From Holtiella tumoricola (GTDB lineage: Bacteria; Bacillota; Clostridia; Lachnospirales; Cellulosilyticaceae), in NCBI RefSeq assembly GCF_027857615.1, contig NZ_JAQIFT010000010.1:1-64000 (forward strand): DNA of 64,000 nt. Reading direction: 5' to 3'. Both the position numbers and the translations under genes were made by a program. The notes beneath the pieces were generated by a model that worked only from the letters and a program-made list of their open reading frames with translations, ran no database searches and was not told the DNA's origin. Shown in pieces: positions 36,148 to 44,733 of the stretch (its first letter is position 1; every line of letters starts with the position of its first letter).

Positions 36148-36690
36148 CTATTTGATAAGCATAGCCCCCTTAATCTCTTCAGCTTTATCCACTCCTTTAA
36201 CAACTTCAAGTAGCTTAAGGGCGAATTCCAAAGAGGCCCCAGCCCCAATACCTGTTACAATTTTATTACTTACTACAGTACGTTCTTCACTGTGTGTTGC
36301 ACCATATAAAAACTGTTCAAATCCAGGATAACATGTTGCTTTTTCCCCTTCTAAAATTCCAAACTTTCCAAGCACACTTGGCCCCGCACAGATTGCTGCT
36401 ATCCACTTATCGGCTGATTTAAACTCTAACACACGAGCCTTAACAAGTTCACTTGCAAAAAGATTGTCTACACCTGGAAGTCCTCCTGGTAATACAACCA
36501 TTCCTATCTCATCATAGTTAATATCTTCTGCTTTTTGATCCATCTGCACTTTTATTCCACGTGCACTTGATACAACATCTCCATCAACACCTGCCATGAT
36601 GACTTCTACGCCACCTCTTCTTAATATGTCGACTACACTAAGCGCTTCTACTTCTTCGTATCCTGTAGCAAAAAATACAACAACTTTCAT
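36148..36690 (-). CDS. DJ-1/PfpI family protein (YajL/ThiJ-like)
   Basis: 180 aa spanning the whole DJ-1 fold. The nucleophilic elbow AAICAGP places the reactive Cys at residue 101, and the conserved glutamate lies in GYEEVEAL near the N-terminus. LPGGLPG is the oxyanion-side loop. Relatives act as redox-sensing chaperones or glyoxalase/deglycase-type enzymes. The short form and spacing fit the YajL/DJ-1 branch rather than the PfpI protease. AGAGGTGA upstream of the ATG. Confidence 0.9.
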   Translation of the reverse strand: MKVVVFFATGYEEVEALSVVDILRRGGVEVIMAGVDGDVVSSARGIKVQMDQKAEDINYDEIGMVVLPGGLPGVDNLFASELVKARVLEFKSADKWIAAICAGPSVLGKFGILEGEKATCYPGFEQFLYGATHSEERTVVSNKIVTGIGAGASLEFALKLLEVVKGVDKAEEIKGAMLIK

Positions 36691-36878
36691 TTATGTCACC
36701 TCTTCATATAGATTCAATTTCTATTCCCTATCTTATCACAGCTAAATCTGCCTCACAACGCATCATGTAGTACAAAATACTATAATTGTCTTATAAAATC
36801 TATCTATTTTTTTGTCTATTTTCTGACTACTTAATATGATACAATGAAGTAAAGATTTATAAGGAGGAGGTAGTAGTT

Positions 36879-37331
36879 ATGGAGATTGAACGTAAATTTT
36901 TGATTAAAGAACTTCCTGACCTCAATGCATATACTTGTAAGAAGATTAAACAAGGATATATTTCTACTGACCCTGTTATTAGAATTCGACAAATGAATGA
37001 TACTTATTGCGTATGCCTTAAATCTCAAGGTCATATGATTCGTGAAGAATTTGAACTTGGTATTACAAAAGAACAGTGTGATGCACTGTGGCATAAAGTA
37101 GATAATACTCCAGTGGAAAAAACACGCTACTTTATCCCCCTAGATGGAAACCTTACTGCAGAATTAGATGTGTATGCTGGTCCCTTAGACGGCCTTCTAA
37201 CTGTTGAAGTAGAATTTCCATCTCAACTAGAAGCAGCTAACTTCATAGCACCTGGTTGGTTTGGTGCAGATATTACTCACGACAATCGTTATAAAAATAA
37301 CCATCTTTCACAATATGGTTTACCAAAATAG
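36879..37331 (+). CDS. CYTH-domain protein (triphosphate tunnel metalloenzyme)
   Basis: 150 aa. It opens with the family signature EIERKFL (residues 2-8). Charged strands follow: IRIRQMNDTYCVCLKS, IREEFELGI, KTRYFIPL, AELDVYAGPLDGLLTVEVEF. These would line a tunnel binding triphosphate and metal. Bacterial members are mostly inorganic triphosphatases or thiamine triphosphatases; substrate not determinable here. AAGGAGGAGG upstream of the ATG. It ends in a hairpin shared with the convergent membrane protein gene. Confidence 0.88.
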   Translation: MEIERKFLIKELPDLNAYTCKKIKQGYISTDPVIRIRQMNDTYCVCLKSQGHMIREEFELGITKEQCDALWHKVDNTPVEKTRYFIPLDGNLTAELDVYAGPLDGLLTVEVEFPSQLEAANFIAPGWFGADITHDNRYKNNHLSQYGLPK

Positions 37332-37379
37332 ATAAAAGCCCCAACTTACGAGCACAGCTCTTTGTTGGGGCTTTTATCT
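37330..37379. terminator. Bidirectional terminator overlapping two stop codons
   Basis: A perfect 16-bp stem (37330-37345 with 37364-37379). Its arms include the stop codon of the CYTH gene and part of that of the convergent membrane protein gene. Confidence 0.88.
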
Positions 37380-37728
37380 ATTTAAATACAGTAAAACCAA
37401 TAATCATTAACAGTATTCCTACTAAAATTATCTCTATAACAGATGAACTATTTTGATCTAATTCATTTTTGTCTCTACGAATTTCATCTGTTTGACTCTT
37501 AAAGCTCATACTTCTAGCATAGAGATATTGAAAGTCTGCCCTTCTGCCCATATCCCCAAATGTGTTTGATCCTCCTATAAAAATATAGACTACACCAGCA
37601 ATAACAAAACCATCTTTTAAAGAAAATGCAAAGAATTGTTCTGCCACTAAAATAGCTAAGGAAGTTAGTAAGAATATAATCCCTAATTTTAATATATACT
37701 TAAATAATTTTTGCCCCTTCTTATTCAC
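37378..37728 (-). CDS. Uncharacterised small membrane protein, 116 aa
   Basis: Three predicted transmembrane segments (about 10-30, 38-55 and 95-114), with a charged cytoplasmic stretch between the second and third (GRRADFQYLYARSMSFKSQTDEIRRDKNE). Size and layout resemble DUF3899-type proteins, but I cannot confirm this. The start is GTG with GGGGGAA 4 bp upstream. Function unknown. Confidence 0.65.
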   Translation of the reverse strand: MNKKGQKLFKYILKLGIIFLLTSLAILVAEQFFAFSLKDGFVIAGVVYIFIGGSNTFGDMGRRADFQYLYARSMSFKSQTDEIRRDKNELDQNSSSVIEIILVGILLMIIGFTVFK

Positions 37729-37978
37729 ATATTCCCCCTTCCTGGTGATAAAATTTTATCTATGCCATCCATTAAAGCTCCAACTTTGTATTGTTCCGTC
37801 TTTAGTCCAACCTACCCTACTTATTACTGCTTAATAACATTATAAAGATATTTTATACAGAATCATTTATACAATTACTCTCTTATAATATCATTATTCT
37901 TATCTCTTACCAATACAAATCTCTCACTTACTTCAAATAAAAAAAGAACTGCATTTTAATACTCACAGTTCTTCTTAC
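37729..37978. other. Intergenic stretch without a gene
   Basis: 250 bp between two minus-strand membrane protein genes. Apart from the terminator at 37944-37973 I see no ORF, tRNA or clear riboswitch. It is AT-rich and presumably holds the promoter of the gene ending at 37378. Confidence 0.5.
37944..37973 (-). terminator. Terminator of the small YgjV-like gene
   Basis: An 8-bp stem (37944-37951 with 37966-37973) followed on the minus strand by a run of T. Confidence 0.7.
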
Positions 37979-38206
37979 TTAATTTTTCTCTTTGCTAAGT
38001 TTATACAATTGATAAGCATTAATCACTACAATTGCCGCATTAGAAATTACAACTGGATAAGCACCTACTAATACACCATAAATAACAAAAAGTACACATC
38101 CTATACTATTAATCACTCTAAGCTTGACCATATTAGTCATAAGTAAAGAAATAACTATACCTACTGATGCTGCATAGCCTATCCACTCAATCCATCCACC
38201 AAACAT
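37979..38206 (-). CDS. Small multi-pass membrane protein (YgjV/PQ-loop-like)
   Basis: 75 aa from the ATG at 38206 (AGGA 8 bp upstream); the ATG at 38215 lies too close to any ribosome site. It is almost entirely hydrophobic, with three helices: WIGYAASVGIVISLLM, LRVINSIGCVLFVIYGVLVG and VVISNAAIVVINAYQLYKL. The pattern resembles YgjV-type inner membrane proteins or half-size SWEET/PQ-loop units; the match is by eye only. Own terminator. Confidence 0.6.
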   Translation of the reverse strand: MFGGWIEWIGYAASVGIVISLLMTNMVKLRVINSIGCVLFVIYGVLVGAYPVVISNAAIVVINAYQLYKLSKEKN

Positions 38207-38330
38207 ATACATCATCCTATCTTATTTTTCTAAAGTAACCTCAAGCTTAGTATGTGCACTTTTATTGGAGACATGCATAAGGTTTATTAATAGTCTATGA
38301 TATAATAGAAAATAAATAGGGAGGGATTAT

Positions 38331-39005
38331 ATGGAACAACTCTATACTAAATATGGCAAAAAAAATACCTTTATATTTGGGGTTATTATTACATTTATCT
38401 TAAGCCTTTTCATAGGTTTACTTACACAATATTTTAGTCGTACGTTTCGCTTCGAAGACAAAACATTTACACTAATCAAACAGACTAATACACATGCTAC
38501 TTTTAAAGATTCCTATAATAACTTATTAGAAGTAGATAGCGAACCTTATTTATTCAATACCTACAATACACTCCTTCATATTAATTACTTGGATAAAACT
38601 ATAACTTATAATAGCTTAGACTTAGATGAAGGCATTATTATCACTTTATCAGATGGATCTATCCACAAAAGAGACGTCTTTGGTATATACCTTACTAATT
38701 CTACTCAAACTACGTCCTCCATACCTACCGAAGTTATTCTTTTAGATAAAATTTTTCATGTATTAAATAATAATCTTTCTACTGGTATTTTAGTATGTTT
38801 TAATATCTTAAGCCTTATCTTAAACTTAATTGGACTTATGAATATTATTTATCCTGAAATATGCTGGAATATTCGATACTGTATGTCTGTTGACGGTGGA
38901 GAACCCTCTGATTTTTATATTGTTTCAAGTAGATTGGGTGGTTATCTTTTAATTGGCTTTTCTATCTTTTTTCCTCTTTTTCCTCTATTCACAAGTAACT
39001 CTTAA
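38331..39005 (+). CDS. Uncharacterised membrane protein, 224 aa
   Basis: An N-terminal transmembrane helix (about 14-34), a hydrophilic beta-rich extracytoplasmic domain of roughly 115 residues (two-strand patterns such as TLIKQTNTHATFKD), then two C-terminal helices (about 150-175 and 205-222) separated by a loop with YCMSVDGGEPSDFYI. No family recognised. AGGGAGGG upstream of the ATG. Monocistronic, with its own hairpin. Confidence 0.65.
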   Translation: MEQLYTKYGKKNTFIFGVIITFILSLFIGLLTQYFSRTFRFEDKTFTLIKQTNTHATFKDSYNNLLEVDSEPYLFNTYNTLLHINYLDKTITYNSLDLDEGIIITLSDGSIHKRDVFGIYLTNSTQTTSSIPTEVILLDKIFHVLNNNLSTGILVCFNILSLILNLIGLMNIIYPEICWNIRYCMSVDGGEPSDFYIVSSRLGGYLLIGFSIFFPLFPLFTSNS

Positions 39006-39021
39006 TTACCAGAATTACTAT

Positions 39022-39060
39022 AAGGGTCACAGAATAGCAGAATATCTATCTGTGACCTTT
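39022..39060 (+). terminator. Terminator of the 224-aa membrane protein gene
   Basis: A stem of GGTCACAGA with TCTGTGACC, extended by A-T pairs, 17 bp past the stop, with TTT at the 3' end. It is also positioned for the minus-strand cluster ending at 39074. Confidence 0.7.
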
Positions 39061-39073
39061 ATACTAAATAATT

Positions 39074-40288
39074 CTATTCTCCACCTAGTAACCTATAATA
39101 TTTAGGTACCTTTTCTATACTACATTTCGCACAATTTTTTTTTGCATAACAATCACACTTAGGCTTGCCACAAGCTTGGTGCATTCTTTGCCATATTTCT
39201 TCTATAGGTTCCTTTAGCACATTACCATAGCTTTCATAAATAAAATCACATGCTCTAAAATTACCTTTATAATCAATATAACTATGCTGTACACCTGCTC
39301 CACACCCATACTGTTCCTCTGATTCTACATATGGAAAGACTGATGTTTTTGGATAGTCTGGGTTATTATTGAAGCATACATGCAGCTGAATAAGTGCCTC
39401 TTTTTCTTCTTTTATCAATACCTCATCTTGTTGTTCTTCTAAGTTTCCACATGGGATAGGTTCTACTATTCTTAGTTCATGAATACCTTCTTTTTTCAAA
39501 AACTTTGCAACCTCATGAATCTCACCACTTTGTAACATTTCTCTTGTGCAAACCACTTGCCCCATTGTATAAAGTCCTGCATCCTTTGCATGACGAATAG
39601 CATCTAATGCAATTTTGTGTGCCCCTTCATACCCCCTCTTGGCATCATGCTCTTGAGCCTTTGTACTATCAAAGCTAATAGCAACACCAAATAGGCCAGC
39701 TTTTTTAAGACTTTCTGCTCTTTCCTTTGTAAGTCCATATCCATTAGAAAACATAAGTGTCATACTTCTTTTATCTATAGCCTGTATAATTTCTTCTAGA
39801 TCTTGCCTTACAAGTGGTTCTCCACCTGTAAACCCTATAATACCTACGCCTAAACGCTGTAATGCTTGTACGATTTGAATCATTTCCTTAGTTGATAAGT
39901 CACATTGTGGCTGTCCCATCATTTCACTTGCACTACAATGCCAACAGTTATACATACATCTTTTAGTTACAGCAACATATGTAGAAATAGGTGCAAGCCT
40001 TACCCCTTTAACATGGTTAGTATAAAACTCAGCCCCTTCTCCAGGTACATTTTGAGCTATACATTTAAATGCTTTACTATTTACTGGTGGTAAAAATGCA
40101 TTAACGATATACTCTCCATCATGTTTAACAATACGTTCATTTTTAATAACATTTAAAGAACAATTAATTAAGTATTTTAATTTATAATTTGAGTTTTCTT
40201 TAAATCTTCTATGCAGATAAAAAAAGTTTTCTACTGCCCCTTTACTAAACAGCATCGGTATTATCTTTATCAATGATTTTAATTCCAT
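39074..40288 (-). CDS. Radical SAM/SPASM domain protein
   Basis: 404 aa. An N-terminal region of about 100 residues precedes the radical SAM core with CMYNCWHC (Cys111, 115, 118) and GGEPLVRQDLEEII. The C-terminal SPASM/Twitch region is rich in Cys (GCGAG, ACDF, CGKPKCDC, CAKCS), enough for one or two auxiliary [4Fe-4S] clusters. SPASM enzymes mature peptides (RiPPs), activate enzymes or build cofactors. Third gene after two methyltransferases, 12 bp from the second, so clearly co-transcribed. No precursor peptide is evident nearby. AGAGGGAG upstream of the ATG. Confidence 0.88.
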   Translation of the reverse strand: MELKSLIKIIPMLFSKGAVENFFYLHRRFKENSNYKLKYLINCSLNVIKNERIVKHDGEYIVNAFLPPVNSKAFKCIAQNVPGEGAEFYTNHVKGVRLAPISTYVAVTKRCMYNCWHCSASEMMGQPQCDLSTKEMIQIVQALQRLGVGIIGFTGGEPLVRQDLEEIIQAIDKRSMTLMFSNGYGLTKERAESLKKAGLFGVAISFDSTKAQEHDAKRGYEGAHKIALDAIRHAKDAGLYTMGQVVCTREMLQSGEIHEVAKFLKKEGIHELRIVEPIPCGNLEEQQDEVLIKEEKEALIQLHVCFNNNPDYPKTSVFPYVESEEQYGCGAGVQHSYIDYKGNFRACDFIYESYGNVLKEPIEEIWQRMHQACGKPKCDCYAKKNCAKCSIEKVPKYYRLLGGE

Positions 40289-40300
40289 ATGATCTCCCTC

Positions 40301-41155
40301 TTACTTTCTAAATACACCCCATACAAAACTATGGGTAATCTGCTTAATTTTTTCTTTTTTTAACTCTATGGCAAGTTGATGTTGAATACTTTCATCCTTT
40401 AAATCTATCATACAGTCAAAACCTGCTAAGGCACCTGTATGGGTTACCCACCTTACAAGTTTTCTCATATCGTTAAATTGGAAAATCTGCCTTCCTTGCA
40501 CTACTTTTATCTCTTCAAAGCCCACACTTCTAAACCATTTACCAAATATATGCTTATTCTTTGGATTAGGTAATGCTAACATAATTTCTTTTATAGCTTT
40601 TGGTTGCTTTATAAGTAGCTTAGGATAGACTTTTCTTATTTCAGGCAAAGTCTCCTTTGTATTCACGATCACCCCAAAAGTCCCTCCTGGCTTCAAAATG
40701 CGATGGACTTCTTTAATTATCTTATGTGGATTTTGATATTTGATCGCCCAACAACATACAACCATATCAAACCTTCCATCTGGTTGAGTATGCAAGAAAC
40801 TCAGCATATCTTGCTCATAATATATAGCATGCGCAATCTGTTTTTCTCTTGCTTTTGATAACATGCCTCTTGATATATCTACTAAATGAAAATAAGCATT
40901 CTTATATTTTCTAGCCAGTTGTTCACTATTATATCCAGTTCCACATGCAAGATCTAATATACTCTCTACATCTTCATCACTGTTTTCTACTAGCTTTTCT
41001 AAAACCTTATCATTATGTACATGCATTATCTTTAAAAAATAGTTTTCATAGTAGTCACTCACTTTTGTATACGCTTTTCCTATGTCTTCATAATGTACAA
41101 TTTTTCTTTGTAACCCCAACTTTCCTAACCTTTTAATGAGTTCAAAATATTTCAT
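40301..41155 (-). CDS. Class I SAM-dependent methyltransferase (cluster gene 2)
   Basis: 284 aa. Motif I SILDLACGTGYNSEQLA, motif II LVDISRGML, and RILKPGGTFGVI mark the Methyltransf_11/UbiE-like fold. The N- and C-terminal extensions are basic and may contact a membrane or substrate. The ATG overlaps the stop of the upstream methyltransferase gene (ATGA), so the two are translationally coupled. Substrate unknown; likely the same product as its neighbours. Confidence 0.85.
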   Translation of the reverse strand: MKYFELIKRLGKLGLQRKIVHYEDIGKAYTKVSDYYENYFLKIMHVHNDKVLEKLVENSDEDVESILDLACGTGYNSEQLARKYKNAYFHLVDISRGMLSKAREKQIAHAIYYEQDMLSFLHTQPDGRFDMVVCCWAIKYQNPHKIIKEVHRILKPGGTFGVIVNTKETLPEIRKVYPKLLIKQPKAIKEIMLALPNPKNKHIFGKWFRSVGFEEIKVVQGRQIFQFNDMRKLVRWVTHTGALAGFDCMIDLKDESIQHQLAIELKKEKIKQITHSFVWGVFRK

Positions 41156-41742
41156 ATCTGCTCCCTCTTTTTCCCTTGATATAGCATTTCAAACGAACTT
41201 GGTGCTATAAAGTTTATTTCATCAAAATACTTTTCACACAGTTTTCTTAAACCATCTTTCGAAAATCTATGACACTTCTCAAAACACAATAATTCAAAGC
41301 ACCAGATAATCTTAGCAATACACTGCTTTCCATTAAACTCCCATATCAGAATTTCTCCCCCAGCTTGTAGATACTCTCTGCTAAGTGCAATAATTTCTTC
41401 TGGATTCTTTATATGATGTAATGCATCTCTTAGAATTACTCTGTCAAAAGTATTCTTTTTTAATATTCCTTCTAAATCTTGTAGGGTGTTGGCATAAATA
41501 TGGATATGCTTATTTTTTCTGCTCGCTTGATTGATCATCTCCTGACAAGGATCTACAAGTGTTACATCTGCACCCTTATGTTGTAATAAATTAGCTAAAG
41601 TACCAGTTCCTCCACCTATATCTAAAATCTTCTTTCCTTTTACTGTTCCTAGATGTTTCAAAATCTCTTCATTGGTATCTAACCGAAACCGCTTCATAAA
41701 ACTATCATAGATACCTGCATAATTTTTAAATAGATAAGACAT
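41152..41742 (-). CDS. Class I SAM-dependent methyltransferase (cluster gene 1)
   Basis: 196 aa. Motif I KILDIGGGTGTLANLL, motif II VTLVDPCQEM, and motif IV DRVILRDALHHIKNPEEII fit small-molecule or lipid methyltransferases of the Methyltransf_11 type. The C-terminal half (KCHRFSKDGLRKLCEKYFDEINFI) resembles quinone or lipid C-methyltransferases. First gene of the three-gene cluster. AGGAGAAGG upstream of the ATG. Confidence 0.82.
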   Translation of the reverse strand: MSYLFKNYAGIYDSFMKRFRLDTNEEILKHLGTVKGKKILDIGGGTGTLANLLQHKGADVTLVDPCQEMINQASRKNKHIHIYANTLQDLEGILKKNTFDRVILRDALHHIKNPEEIIALSREYLQAGGEILIWEFNGKQCIAKIIWCFELLCFEKCHRFSKDGLRKLCEKYFDEINFIAPSSFEMLYQGKKREQI

Positions 41743-41884
41743 GCCTTCTCCTAACTCCTCATTATCACTCTACTATAAATTGTTTCTTATCTCTATTATA
41801 TCCTTTCATCACCATCGCTTCTAATCTATTTAAAATATTTAATCTTTTTGTAAGAATATATAACATGTTATTTTTCACTAGTAC

Positions 41885-41913
41885 TTGATTTATAAATCTT
41901 ATAATCATAATAT
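41885..41913 (+). promoter_or_regulatory. Promoter of the transmembrane chemoreceptor gene
   Basis: TTGATT (41885-41890), 17 bp, TAATAT (41908-41913). An additional TATAAT occurs about 10 bp downstream. Confidence 0.5.
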
Positions 41914-41954
41914 AAGTATGTACTATAATATAAAAATTTAGAAAGAGGAGACCT

Positions 41955-43676
41955 ATGCAAAAACTCAAAGACTTATCACTGAAAACAAAGATCATTACCA
42001 TTACTTCAGTGATCATATTGGCAATCTGCTTGATTATCAGCAGTATTTTCTACAGCAACATGTATCATCACACAGTCAATATGATGGCAACTGATGCTCT
42101 AAACATTGCTCAATCCGCTACTTTATTAATCGATGGTGATGAATTTGAGCACTTATCTCTTAACCAAAATCCTGATTCCCCATTTTATACCCAAGTAAGA
42201 GAAAAACTTCAACATCTTAATCTGAATATAGGAAATGGTATGCTTTACACTCTGGCAAACTTAACTACAGATAATTATACCTATATTATTGATGGTAGTG
42301 ATGCTTACGTAGATTTAGGATATGAACAAACAAAAAATGACTTTTCTAAAGAAACTCAATTGACTTTTGAAACAGGAGAAACTCATACAAGTGAACCTTA
42401 CTACGTAGATACTTTCTCCAAATATTATATTTCTGCTTTTGCGCCTATCTTTAATAGCAATAAAGAGGTTGTAGGAGTTGTAGAATATGATTATGAAGGT
42501 GATGAATTAACTGCTAATACAAAAAAACTTACCTCTACAATTATCATTGTAACAACTGTATTAATTTTGCTTTCTATTGGTATTAATTATATCATTCTTA
42601 CTTTCTTCTTTAAGCCAATGCGTTCACTTGTTGAAAGTATTGAATCCTTAGCAGAAGGTAATCTCCTTATTTCTATTGATGCTTCAAAATCAGATGAAAT
42701 AGGAAAAATTAATAAAGCATTATATCAAACGGTGCATGCTTTAAGACATATGGTTACTGGTATTCAGCAATCAGCTACTCAAGTTTCTCAAACTTCTGAA
42801 AGCATTCTTGTTAGCTCAACTAATGCTACAATCGCTTACGAAGACTTAGCACAATCAACTAGTGAAATTTCATCTATTTCAACTCAACAACTCTCTGAAA
42901 CAAAGAATATAAAATCTATACTCGAACAACTTAACTCAAACATTAATACTATTTCATCTAAAATCAATATTGCTCATCAAACTGCCAATGAAACAATCAC
43001 ACATACCACTCAAGGTTTAGATGCAGTTCAAACGACTCAATCTAAAATGGAAAATATCGAAGAAGGTATTAACCATACTCACGCAATCATCCAAAACCTT
43101 TCTACCAATATGGTGAAAATCCAAGGTATTGTAACAACTATTTCAGGTATAGCAGAACAAACTAACCTCCTAGCTCTAAATGCTGCTATTGAAGCTGCAC
43201 GTGCTGGAGAAAGTGGAAAAGGATTTGCTGTTGTTGCAGATGAAGTTAGAAAGCTGGCTGAAAACTCTAATGTCTCTGCTAATGAGATTGTCGATATTAT
43301 TGGCTACATTAATTCTCTTACTTCTACACTCTCTACAGCTATTTCTGAATGTGTCGACCATACAAAAGAAGGAAAAGATGCTACAACACATGTACTTAAT
43401 TCTTTTGATGTGATTAAACATTCAAATCTGGATAATCAACATAAAATAGAAGAAATTAAAGAGACTGCAATGAGCATTGTTACTTCTATAGGTATCATTA
43501 CTGATAATATGTCTACATTAGGCAATGTCTCTCAAACCATTGATATGAATACAATGAACTTAGCAGCTGTTACCCAAGAGCAAATGGCTACTTCTGAAGA
43601 ATTTAAATCTATGGCCGAAGTCCTTCGCCAAGAAGCTGAAAATCTTCAAACAAATATTATGAAATTTAAAGTATAA
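41955..43676 (+). CDS. Transmembrane methyl-accepting chemotaxis protein
   Basis: 573 aa. TM1 (about 12-34) and TM2 (about 195-216) bracket an external sensor of about 160 residues; its YYISAFAPIFNSNKEVVGVVEYDY resembles the end of a Cache/PAS-like fold. HAMP (about 217-270) is followed by the long methylation helices and the signalling tip EQTNLLALNAAIEAARAGE. It relays ligand binding to CheA and CheW. Ligand unknown. AAAGAGGAG upstream of the ATG. Own terminator. Confidence 0.93.
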   Translation: MQKLKDLSLKTKIITITSVIILAICLIISSIFYSNMYHHTVNMMATDALNIAQSATLLIDGDEFEHLSLNQNPDSPFYTQVREKLQHLNLNIGNGMLYTLANLTTDNYTYIIDGSDAYVDLGYEQTKNDFSKETQLTFETGETHTSEPYYVDTFSKYYISAFAPIFNSNKEVVGVVEYDYEGDELTANTKKLTSTIIIVTTVLILLSIGINYIILTFFFKPMRSLVESIESLAEGNLLISIDASKSDEIGKINKALYQTVHALRHMVTGIQQSATQVSQTSESILVSSTNATIAYEDLAQSTSEISSISTQQLSETKNIKSILEQLNSNINTISSKINIAHQTANETITHTTQGLDAVQTTQSKMENIEEGINHTHAIIQNLSTNMVKIQGIVTTISGIAEQTNLLALNAAIEAARAGESGKGFAVVADEVRKLAENSNVSANEIVDIIGYINSLTSTLSTAISECVDHTKEGKDATTHVLNSFDVIKHSNLDNQHKIEEIKETAMSIVTSIGIITDNMSTLGNVSQTIDMNTMNLAAVTQEQMATSEEFKSMAEVLRQEAENLQTNIMKFKV

Positions 43677-43717
43677 AAAGGTTATTGCAAAATGAATAAG
43701 TACTTTTATTAATAGTA

Positions 43718-43763
43718 AAAAGAGCTCTAAAACTAATTAAATTTCTAGTTTTAGAGCTCTTTT
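43718..43763. terminator. Bidirectional terminator, chemoreceptor / siroheme protein
   Basis: A perfect 18-bp stem (43718-43735 with 43746-43763) ending in TTTT, between converging genes. Confidence 0.9.
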
Positions 43764-43796
43764 ATTCATTGAGACTAATAATTATGTGACAGCCTC

Positions 43797-44465
43797 TTAG
43801 TTAACTTCAACGCCAACTTGTTCTTTAAATGTGTCAAGGCCTACACGGTCAATGTAGTCTCCAAGGCGTTCATGTTTTGCCCCATTATCAGCATATACAG
43901 CTACAATTTTATCAATAAGTGTAAAGAGATCCTCTTCTTTTACAAGCGGTACAAGTAGGTCTCCCAATCTTGGTCTACCACCACCTTTACCTCCTACATA
44001 AACACGCCATCCATTTTTCACACCAATAAGACCAATATCTCTTGTATGACTATCTGAACAACTATTAGGACAGCCACTTACACCTATTTTAAGCTTATTC
44101 GGTAAGTTTTGACCATGATAAATACCATCTAACTTAGCACCAATAGCTACTGAATCATTAAGCCCTCTTTTACAAAATGTAGTTCCTGGGCAGATTTTAA
44201 CACTACGTACACAAAGCCCAATTGCAGCTCCTGGCTTCATTCCTAAATCTTCCCACACATCATCTATATCATCCTCTTTAATCCCTACAAGGGCAATACG
44301 TTGAGCACCTGTTACTTTAAGTGTTGCTACATTATACTTATCTGCTACATCTGCAATTTTTCTTAATTGTTCTGGCGTTACAAGCCCACCTGTTAAGTGA
44401 GGTGCTATTGCATAAGTTTCTTTATCGCGTTGAAGCACGGCACCTTTTTCTAATAAATCAGCCAT
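43797..44465 (-). CDS. Half-size siroheme/[4Fe-4S] nitrite-sulfite reductase-like protein
   Basis: 222 aa. The N-terminal ferredoxin-like half-domain (GGLVTPEQLRKIADVADKYN; LKVTGAQRIALVG) is followed by the siroheme/[4Fe-4S] domain with CPGTTFC (Cys92 and Cys98) and CPNSC (Cys132 and Cys136), the C-x5-C...C-x3-C pattern that ligates coupled siroheme and cluster. True sulfite and nitrite reductases have two such repeats (over 500 aa), so this is a single-module relative of the small anaerobic sulfite reductase type. Redox partner and substrate unknown. AAGGAGGA upstream of the ATG. Confidence 0.85.
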   Translation of the reverse strand: MADLLEKGAVLQRDKETYAIAPHLTGGLVTPEQLRKIADVADKYNVATLKVTGAQRIALVGIKEDDIDDVWEDLGMKPGAAIGLCVRSVKICPGTTFCKRGLNDSVAIGAKLDGIYHGQNLPNKLKIGVSGCPNSCSDSHTRDIGLIGVKNGWRVYVGGKGGGRPRLGDLLVPLVKEEDLFTLIDKIVAVYADNGAKHERLGDYIDRVGLDTFKEQVGVEVN

Positions 44466-44673
44466 TGTTGTCCTCCTTATATCGTCTTTTTATTAGTATA
44501 GCAAGTCTATGAAAATTTATTTATATCAAATTTTCTATCTTTTTTATCTATACTCATATAATAATTATAATTAAATCTCATACTATCTTAAAGTCTATAT
44601 ATGCACTAAATTTCATCTCTTAACAACTCTATTATTGGTACAAACATCTCAATTTAAAATGGAAAATCTTGAA

Positions 44674-44712
44674 AATACAAAAGATCCCTCTTGTTCGGGG
44701 ATCTTTTGTATT
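44674..44712 (-). terminator. Terminator of the X-Pro peptidase gene
   Basis: A perfect 15-bp stem (44674-44688 with 44698-44712) and 9-nt loop, 22 bp past the stop codon. Confidence 0.85.
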
Positions 44713-44733
44713 TTATTTAATTCTTTCACTTCT

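Noticed and set aside
41765..42016. Possible small precursor peptide gene upstream of the methyltransferase/radical SAM cluster
   Set aside because: The frame overlaps the start of the chemoreceptor gene and its internal starts lack a ribosome site; AT-rich, with no core-peptide-like Cys, Gly or aromatic pattern.
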